18,841 nt of DNA from Cellvibrionales bacterium UBA1969 (GTDB lineage: Bacteria; Pseudomonadota; Gammaproteobacteria; Pseudomonadales; UBA7434): positions 1-18,841 of the forward strand of contig DDDX01000059.1 of NCBI GenBank assembly GCA_002339085.1, read 5' to 3'. Below, one piece after another: positions 14,039 to 18,841 of the stretch. The position numbers and the translations under genes are program-made. Position 1 is the first letter of the stretch. Each line of letters opens with the position of its first letter. The notes beneath the pieces are model-generated. The model saw only the letters and a program-made list of their open reading frames with translations. It made no database searches and was not told where the DNA came from.

Positions 14039-15376
14039 TTGGACGAAATTCCAATAAGCTGGCTGGGCATGGCATTAGTTTTTTTAATTCTATGTTCAGC
14101 ATTTTTTTCAAGTTCTGAAACCAGCATGATGGCGCTTAACCGCTATCGCTTGAAACATCTGAAACAAAAAGGCCACCGTGGTGCCAGAAAAGCATCGCGA
14201 TTACTTAACCGTCCAGATCGACTGATTGGTTTAATCCTTATTGGCAATAATTTAGTTAATATAGCAGCAGCTTCATTGGCTACGGCCATGGCCGTTAGAC
14301 TCTATGGCGATGCAGGTTATATTATTGCAACGATTAGCTTAACCTTAGTGATTTTAATTTTTGCCGAGATTACACCTAAAACCTTTGCCGCTCTTTACCC
14401 TGAAAAAATCGCTTTTCCCGCATCTTACCTGCTACAACCACTGCAAGCGCTATTTCGCCCGATCGTGATTGTCACTAATCTGATCACTAATGCGATTATC
14501 CGCCGGCTAGGTGGCAACCCTCAACACAATCAAAATGATGATTTAAGCTTCGAAGAGCTTAAAGTGCTCGTTCAGGAGTCAAGCGCTACTATTCCTAAAA
14601 AAAGAAGAGGAATGTTAGTCAATATTCTTGATTTAGAAAAAATTGTCGTCAATGACATCATGATTCCTCGCAATGAAATTTATGGCCTTGATATCAACCA
14701 AGACTCGGAAACACTACTGGAACAAATCCGGTCAAGTGAATACACTCGCCTGCCTATTTTTAGGGACGAATTAGATGATCTTGTGGGTATCTTGCACCTT
14801 AGACAGAGCGCAAGATATTTAATGGCACAAAATGATATTGAAAAAAACACGGATGCTCGACTCGACAAGAGGGCAATGATAGAGTCTGCAAATGAGCCCT
14901 ACTTCATACCCGAAGGCACGCCGCTCCATACCCAGCTATTCAACTTCCAACGTGAAAAAAGACGTATCGGCATAGTGGTTGATGAATACGGGGTCGTACT
15001 TGGATTGGTCACCATTGATGATATCTTAGAAGAGATTGTTGGCGATTATACAACGAATTTCACTGAGCAAGTTGCCGACATAATCCCCCATGGCGATGAT
15101 GAATTTCTCATTATGGGCTCAGCAACACTGCGCGATATCAACAAACAATTGGATTGGCAGTTACCTACGCAGGGCGCTAAAACACTTAACGGTCTTTTAC
15201 TGGAACAACTTGAATCATTTCCTGACACCAGCGGTGTCAGTCTGAGCTTGAAAGAGTACCATTTTGAAGTGCTGGCCATACAAGACAACATGATTAGTCG
15301 GGTAAAATCGAAACGCATTGCTTGGAACAATGAATCAGAATTTGACGATAATTTTAATCAAATTGATGATGATTAA
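14039..15376 (+). CDS. yfjD: CNNM/CBS-domain transporter, YfjD/CorC-HlyC family
   Basis: Inner-membrane protein of the CNNM/MpfA group, linked to magnesium or cobalt efflux. Domain order over 445 residues: DUF21/CNNM membrane domain (about 8-180) with SAFFSSSETSMMALNRYRL, LIGNNLVN and FAEITPKTFAALYPE; a CBS pair (about 195-340) with VNDIMIPRNEIYGLDI and VVDEYGVVLGLVTIDDILEEIVGDY; and a C-terminal CorC_HlyC domain (about 350-430) with FLIMGSATLRDINKQL, TLNGLLLEQLESFP and IQDNMISRV. The start is TTG at 14039, with AGAGG 10 bases upstream; the next ATG (14069) would cut into the first helix. Gene order ffh-ypjD-yfjD matches E. coli. Its TAA overlaps the stop of the convergent DUF1289 gene. Confidence 0.93.
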   Translation: MDEIPISWLGMALVFLILCSAFFSSSETSMMALNRYRLKHLKQKGHRGARKASRLLNRPDRLIGLILIGNNLVNIAAASLATAMAVRLYGDAGYIIATISLTLVILIFAEITPKTFAALYPEKIAFPASYLLQPLQALFRPIVIVTNLITNAIIRRLGGNPQHNQNDDLSFEELKVLVQESSATIPKKRRGMLVNILDLEKIVVNDIMIPRNEIYGLDINQDSETLLEQIRSSEYTRLPIFRDELDDLVGILHLRQSARYLMAQNDIEKNTDARLDKRAMIESANEPYFIPEGTPLHTQLFNFQREKRRIGIVVDEYGVVLGLVTIDDILEEIVGDYTTNFTEQVADIIPHGDDEFLIMGSATLRDINKQLDWQLPTQGAKTLNGLLLEQLESFPDTSGVSLSLKEYHFEVLAIQDNMISRVKSKRIAWNNESEFDDNFNQIDDD

Positions 15377-15567
15377 AGTAGCTTACCCGCTTCTTTAGCG
15401 CGCTGCCACGAAAGCTTCACAACCGCTTGTTTTTTTTCGTTGCTGTACATTGACCAACAGCCAATTTCTTCAGCACTGCGAAAACAGCCTTCACAAAGAT
15501 CATTGTTATCCAATACGCAAACACCGATACAGGGTGATGCAATATTTTTTTGCGGGTTATTCGGCAT
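15373..15567 (-). CDS. DUF1289 family small cysteine-rich protein
   Basis: A 64-residue protein that fits DUF1289 (YdhL-like): SPCIGVCVLDNNDLCEGCFRS...EIGCWSMYSNEKKQAV. Cysteines at 13, 17, 25 and 28 (C-x3-C-x7-C-x2-C) look like a small metal site, and Cys37 in GCW is also typical. Function is unknown. It lies 39 bases after the gamma-carbonic-anhydrase-like gene on the same strand, probably in one unit. The stop codon shares TTA with the TAA of the convergent yfjD-like gene, so the coding ends overlap by four bases. Confidence 0.9.
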   Translation of the reverse strand: MPNNPQKNIASPCIGVCVLDNNDLCEGCFRSAEEIGCWSMYSNEKKQAVVKLSWQRAKEAGKLL

Positions 15568-15606
15568 TAATTCTAACCGCTACGTTAATAAGCTAATAAG
15601 AATCAC

Positions 15607-16134
15607 TTATTTCACCATTGGCTTCAAGTCTTTAATAAATCGTCTGGCATTTTCAACATAACTTTCGGCACTGTGTATAAGTGCTGCTGACTGCTCTGCA
15701 GACAATTGCTTTACAACCTTACCTGGCGAACCTAACACCATTGAGCCATCGGGGATTACCGTGTTTTCAGTCACCAATGCATTGGCGCCAATTAAACACC
15801 CTCGACCAATTTTAGCACCATTCAATACGACGGCATTAATACCCACTAGACTTCCTCCGCCAATTGAACAACCGTGAAGCATGGCTTTATGACCAATGGT
15901 GACGTAATCACCTATCGTTAGGGGAAAGCCTGGATCGGCATGCAAAACAGCACCGTCTTGCACGTTGGAACCCTCTCCGACCGTAATCTTTTCGCTGTCA
16001 CCTCTTACCACTACATTAAACCAAATACTGGCATCCACCTTTAACTCTACGTGGCCAATCACACTGGCATTGGGGGCGATAAAATTATCTTCCGAATCCA
16101 GTGTTGGGCAGCGATCACCTAAATGGAATTTCAT
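15607..16134 (-). CDS. Gamma-class carbonic-anhydrase-like hexapeptide protein (YrdA/PaaY type)
   Basis: A 175-residue left-handed beta-helix protein built of hexapeptide repeats ([LIV]-G-x4), for example VTIGHKAMLHGCSIGGGSLVGINAVVLNGAKIGRGCLIGANALV. His65, His82 and His87 are spaced as the three zinc ligands of gamma carbonic anhydrases; RGDSEKITVGEGSNVQDGAVLH and GSPGKVVKQLS are family signatures. A short C-terminal helix follows (SAEQSAALIHSAESYVENARRF). Members act as carbonic anhydrases or as acyl-CoA/thioester-related enzymes (PaaY), so the activity is not certain. Cytoplasmic; no signal peptide. ATG at 16134 has GAGG 9 bases upstream. DUF1289 follows downstream. Confidence 0.93.
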   Translation of the reverse strand: MKFHLGDRCPTLDSEDNFIAPNASVIGHVELKVDASIWFNVVVRGDSEKITVGEGSNVQDGAVLHADPGFPLTIGDYVTIGHKAMLHGCSIGGGSLVGINAVVLNGAKIGRGCLIGANALVTENTVIPDGSMVLGSPGKVVKQLSAEQSAALIHSAESYVENARRFIKDLKPMVK

Positions 16135-16434
16135 AGCTCAATGCCTCTGTTTAAAACCGGCTATCTTAATCTTTGCATTTAAAAATGCTATTTAAATATG
16201 TATTTCATGAAAAGTTTGTAAAATCTGTAAAGGAAAGAAAGCTATGCCAAATATGAAAAAAATCACAACCATCTGTTTTTATTGGATATTTTAATCATAT
16301 TTCGTACTTCCCAATTCATTCTTTGTACGCTACTCTCATTATATATTAGGTTGTTTATTGATCAATCATAGAAGATTGAGTACCATGGGAACGTAATCAC
16401 GCTCAGCAACTATTCGGCTATGCCAAGGATAAAA
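16135..16434. other. 300-base AT-rich intergenic region
   Basis: Separates the minus-strand gamma-CA gene from the plus-strand DUF3135 gene. It holds a self-complementary GCATTT-AA-AAATGC near 16176, a 16-codon frame at 16244-16294 with a good Shine-Dalgarno sequence, and a small CAATC/GATTG hairpin at 16363-16378. I see no convincing promoter or RNA gene. Confidence 0.4.
16244..16294 (+). other. 16-codon short frame with Shine-Dalgarno sequence
   Basis: ATG at 16244 preceded by AAAGGAAAG (about 9 bases upstream) begins a 16-residue frame, MPNMKKITTICFYWIF. A basic start followed by a hydrophobic stretch looks like the beginning of a signal peptide or pilin leader, so it may be a leader peptide, a very small membrane protein, the remnant of a lost gene, or chance. 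It ends 140 bases before the next gene. Confidence 0.2.
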
Positions 16435-16854
16435 ATGGATATTGTCAATGAATCTGAAAACAATCCATTATCACCTTCAAAACCGGCCTCCTTGCCAGAC
16501 TTTGAGGCCCTTCGCTGTCTTGCTGAATTTGAACCTCAAACACTAGAAACCCTTCGAATAGCTTTGTGTCAAAAGGTCATCGATGATGCACCGATACATG
16601 CCAAACAGCGGCTAGCAGGCCTTTTATTTCAACTCAATTCACGACAACTGCTTACTCGCAAAAACTCGATCCTCGCTGATTCGGATAACTCTTCAGTGAC
16701 AACGGCCCCTCTAACTTTAATACAGAATATGCTTAAAGATTTGCATGCTATGCAAATCGAAAGTATTTATTTATCAACTCGAAGGTACCAAAAGCAATTA
16801 AAGCCAAGCTCAACAGCCATTATTTATTCTTTCAAAAAAACGGATTCAATCTAA
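16435..16854 (+). CDS. DUF3135 family protein
   Basis: A 139-residue cytoplasmic protein of unknown function. The family core is SLPDFEALRCLAEFEPQTLETLRIALCQKVIDDAPIHAKQRLAGLLFQLN (about residues 18-68), predicted mostly helical; the remaining C-terminal half is less conserved. I place the start at ATG 16435 (MDIVNESENN), which has AGGA 5 bases upstream; ATG at 16420 would add five residues. It is convergent with the YqfO-like gene, and their coding ends overlap by nine bases. Confidence 0.75.
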   Translation: MDIVNESENNPLSPSKPASLPDFEALRCLAEFEPQTLETLRIALCQKVIDDAPIHAKQRLAGLLFQLNSRQLLTRKNSILADSDNSSVTTAPLTLIQNMLKDLHAMQIESIYLSTRRYQKQLKPSSTAIIYSFKKTDSI

Positions 16855-17163
16855 AGAAGGATTAATCTGCCAATACTCATAGGCGGGCTGTTGATAGGGG
16901 TGGACCCTTTTCAGACAAGAAAGGACGTCTTTGATACGCTCATCAGTAATCGCCATCTCAACCCGATATTCATCCACCGCATGGTTGTTGCCTACTTCAC
17001 CTAAAAAGGGATTACTGCCCGCTAGCGGTCGGAACTGCCCCTGACCAAGCACCTGCCAAGCACAGTGCTCATAGCCTCCTAACTGACCGGCACCTTGCTC
17101 AAATAGCGCGTCTTTAACTGAAGCGAGATGACTTTTGGGAACAAAAAAACACAATTTATACAT
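16846..17163 (-). CDS. YqfO/NIF3-like short protein
   Basis: A 105-residue protein that matches the CutA-like YqfO domain found inserted in NIF3/Gch1-like proteins and also as a stand-alone gene in proteobacteria. Signatures: MYKLCFFVPKSHLASVKDALFEQGAGQLGGYEHCAWQVLGQGQFRPLAGSNPFLG, then EYRVEMAITDERI and the C-terminal KRVHPYQQPAYEYW, where H-P-Y-Q/E-x-P-A-Y is typical. The fold is a ferredoxin-like alpha/beta trimer by family knowledge; function is unknown. ATG at 17163 follows tgt by 25 bases on the same strand, so it is probably cotranscribed with tgt. Confidence 0.88.
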   Translation of the reverse strand: MYKLCFFVPKSHLASVKDALFEQGAGQLGGYEHCAWQVLGQGQFRPLAGSNPFLGEVGNNHAVDEYRVEMAITDERIKDVLSCLKRVHPYQQPAYEYWQINPSLD

Positions 17164-17188
17164 AAGCTTGACCTAACCATCGATGCAT

Positions 17189-18319
17189 TTAAACCTCGTT
17201 GCTTGGCGAGTCTGATCGCCCTTGCTGGGACTGCTGATGGTAAAACGCATCAACAAATGAGGTTAAGGTTTTATTACTGATGGCATCACGCATGCCACGC
17301 ATCAAATTTTGATAAAAACGTAAGTTGTGAATAGTATTTAACTGCGCGCCCAACATTTCACGACACTTATCTAAATGATGCAAATAAGCACGACTAAAAT
17401 TCTGACAACTGTAACAATCACAGGCGCTATCTACTGGGGAAGTGTCATGTCGATGAACGGCATTTCGAATTTTAATCACGCCGGTCGATGTGAAAAGATG
17501 GCCATTACGAGCGTTCCGGGTGGGCATGACACAGTCAAACATGTCAACACCGCGCAAGACCGCTTCGACAAGATCACTGGGTGTACCGACACCCATCAAA
17601 TAACGCGGTGATTCGACTGGCATCAACGGCGCTAAACCATCCAAAACATGCAGCATCTCCTCTTTTGGCTCACCCACCGATAAGCCACCAATGGCATAGC
17701 CATCGAATCCAATATCAACAAGACATTGTAAGGATTCAGCGCGTAGGTCTTGATACATGCCACCCTGAACAATACCAAACAAGGCCGCTGGGTTATCACC
17801 ATGAGCCTGTTTACTTCTTGCCGCCCAGCGCAAAGATAAATCCATCGACACTTTAGCCTCAGTTTCCACCGCAGGGTAAGGGGTACATTCATCGAAAATC
17901 ATCACAATGTCTGAGCCTAAGGCATGCTGCACCGAGATGCTTTTCTCAGGGTCAATAAATATAGGACTGCCATCGATGGGCGAGCGAAATTTAACGCCGG
18001 CCTCAGTTATCTTGCGTAAATCACCTAAGCTCCAAACTTGGAATCCCCCCGAATCAGTTAAGATAGGTTTTTCCCAGCCGATAAAGTCGTGCAAGTCACC
18101 GTGGGCACGAATCACTTCAGTGCCTGGTCGTAACATTAAATGGAAGGTATTGCCTAAGATGATTTCTGCGCCGACGGCTTCAATATCCTTAGGCAACATC
18201 CCTTTAACCGTGCCATAGGTGCCGACAGGCATAAAAGCCGGCGTCTGAACGACACCGCGATCAAAGTGCAGTTGCCCTCGGCGGGCTAAGCCATCGGTCG
18301 TACTGACAGTAAATTTCAA
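17189..18319 (-). CDS. tgt: tRNA-guanine transglycosylase (queuine tRNA-ribosyltransferase)
   Basis: Exchanges G34 of tRNAs with GUN anticodons for preQ1, the first tRNA-bound step to queuosine. The 376-residue TIM barrel has the full set of signatures: TPAFMPVGTYGTVKGM, ILTDSGGFQVWSLG (Asp89), DECTPYP, GIVQGG, DGYAIGGLSVGEP, the nucleophile Asp in VDMFDCVMPTRNARNG, and the zinc site CDCYSCQNFSRAYLHH. The start is TTG at 18317-18319 (MKFTVSTTDG), matching the usual N terminus; an in-frame stop lies four codons upstream, so no longer frame exists. GAGAG lies about 6 bases before it. It follows queA by 24 bases, the usual pair, but yajC-secD-secF do not follow here. Confidence 0.98.
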   Translation of the reverse strand: MKFTVSTTDGLARRGQLHFDRGVVQTPAFMPVGTYGTVKGMLPKDIEAVGAEIILGNTFHLMLRPGTEVIRAHGDLHDFIGWEKPILTDSGGFQVWSLGDLRKITEAGVKFRSPIDGSPIFIDPEKSISVQHALGSDIVMIFDECTPYPAVETEAKVSMDLSLRWAARSKQAHGDNPAALFGIVQGGMYQDLRAESLQCLVDIGFDGYAIGGLSVGEPKEEMLHVLDGLAPLMPVESPRYLMGVGTPSDLVEAVLRGVDMFDCVMPTRNARNGHLFTSTGVIKIRNAVHRHDTSPVDSACDCYSCQNFSRAYLHHLDKCREMLGAQLNTIHNLRFYQNLMRGMRDAISNKTLTSFVDAFYHQQSQQGRSDSPSNEV

Positions 18320-18343
18320 TTCACACTCTCATTATTATCTAAA

Positions 18344-18841
18344 TTAACAAATAAACATCGCATCACCGTAAGAAAAAAATCGGTACTGTTCGTTAATGGC
18401 CTGCTGGTATGCTGACAGGGTATTTTCTCTTCCTGCAAAAGCACTGACTAGCATAATTAAACTCGATTGAGGCAAATGAAAATTTGTCAGCATCGCGTCT
18501 ACGGTTTTAAATTGATAACCGGGATAAATAAATATCTCGGTATCACCGTAGTAAGGCTCAATCCAGCCTGATTCAACGCTAGCGGTCTCAACTGATCGCA
18601 CCGCCGTCGTACCTATTGCTATCACCCGTCCGCCCGTGGCCTGAGCCATACGAATGTCATTGCAAACGTCAGCGCTAACCTCAACATACTCAGCATGCAT
18701 TTTATGTGCTGGAATGTAACTTTCACGTACGGGTTGATAGGTACCCGCCCCCACGTGTAAGGTCACATAGGTAAAGTTTATCCCTTTTTTACTGAGCTTA
18801 CTGAGCATCACTTGGTCAAAATGTAAGCCTGCTGTTGGAGC
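18344..18841 (-). CDS. queA: S-adenosylmethionine:tRNA ribosyltransferase-isomerase, C-terminal part
   Basis: Adds the ribosyl group of S-adenosylmethionine to preQ1-tRNA, giving epoxyqueuosine, the step after Tgt. About 165 C-terminal residues are in the window; the N-terminal half lies past base 18841. The first visible residues, APTAGLHF, are the conserved QueA motif, followed by YVTLHVGAGTYQPVR, HKMHAEYVEVS, GRVIAIGTTAVRSVE, TEIFIYPGYQF, DAMLTNFHLPQSSLIMLVSAF and the C-terminal YRFFSYGDAMFIC. All are standard and intact. It is the first gene of the queA-tgt unit on the minus strand. Confidence 0.98.
   Translation of the reverse strand, partial: APTAGLHFDQVMLSKLSKKGINFTYVTLHVGAGTYQPVRESYIPAHKMHAEYVEVSADVCNDIRMAQATGGRVIAIGTTAVRSVETASVESGWIEPYYGDTEIFIYPGYQFKTVDAMLTNFHLPQSSLIMLVSAFAGRENTLSAYQQAINEQYRFFSYGDAMFIC

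Overview
The window looks like ordinary chromosome from a free-living, probably marine gammaproteobacterium of the Cellvibrionales/Spongiibacter-Zhongshania type. This rests on moderate GC content and on gene orders that match that class: xerD-dsbC-hom, the rpsP-rimM-trmD-rplS operon near ffh, ffh divergent from a CcsA-like gene followed by a CNNM/CorC-like gene, and queA-tgt. The organism call is inference from gene order and protein flavour; no rRNA is present to test it. I see no tRNA, rRNA, IS element, integrase, prophage gene or CRISPR array. XerD here is the housekeeping chromosome-dimer recombinase.

Layout, left to right. Bases 1-2457 (minus strand) hold xerD, dsbC and the N-terminal part of homoserine dehydrogenase, with a terminator between dsbC and hom. 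Bases 2532-2950 hold two overlapping small genes (a DUF4177-like protein and a two-helix membrane protein). A divergent outer-membrane-type gene at 3147-4187 is split by an in-frame amber codon. A DUF4345-like membrane protein follows on the minus strand. Bases 4720-6824 are the rpsP-rimM-trmD-rplS operon (minus strand), with a strong terminator after rplS and a rRNA-like promoter at about 6971.

Bases 7063-11376 (plus strand) are the accessory part. An FAD-dependent oxidoreductase resembling 3-ketosteroid delta1-dehydrogenase is followed by two tandem paralogues (about 83% identical by hand alignment) of an old-yellow-enzyme/2,4-dienoyl-CoA-reductase-type flavoprotein, each with a C-terminal cysteine cluster. 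The set sits between ffh and the rpsP operon and looks like a small redox operon for a cyclic enone or steroid/terpenoid-like substrate. A pair of palindromic direct repeats lies upstream and could be its operator.

Bases 11398-15376 return to core genes: ffh (minus) and, divergently, a CcsA/YpjD-like membrane protein and a YfjD-like CNNM/CBS transporter. Between ffh and ypjD there are two facing promoters; the ypjD one carries a Fur-box-like palindrome over its -35 element. Bases 15373-17163 hold small genes: DUF1289, a gamma-class carbonic-anhydrase-like protein, DUF3135 and a YqfO/NIF3-like protein. Bases 17189-18841 hold tgt and the C-terminal part of queA, consecutive enzymes for queuosine in tRNA.

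The items most worth a second look are the amber-split outer-membrane gene, the duplicated flavoenzyme cassette with its candidate operator, the Fur-like site at ypjD, and a pair of tandem hairpins with compensatory base changes in the rpsP-rimM junction.
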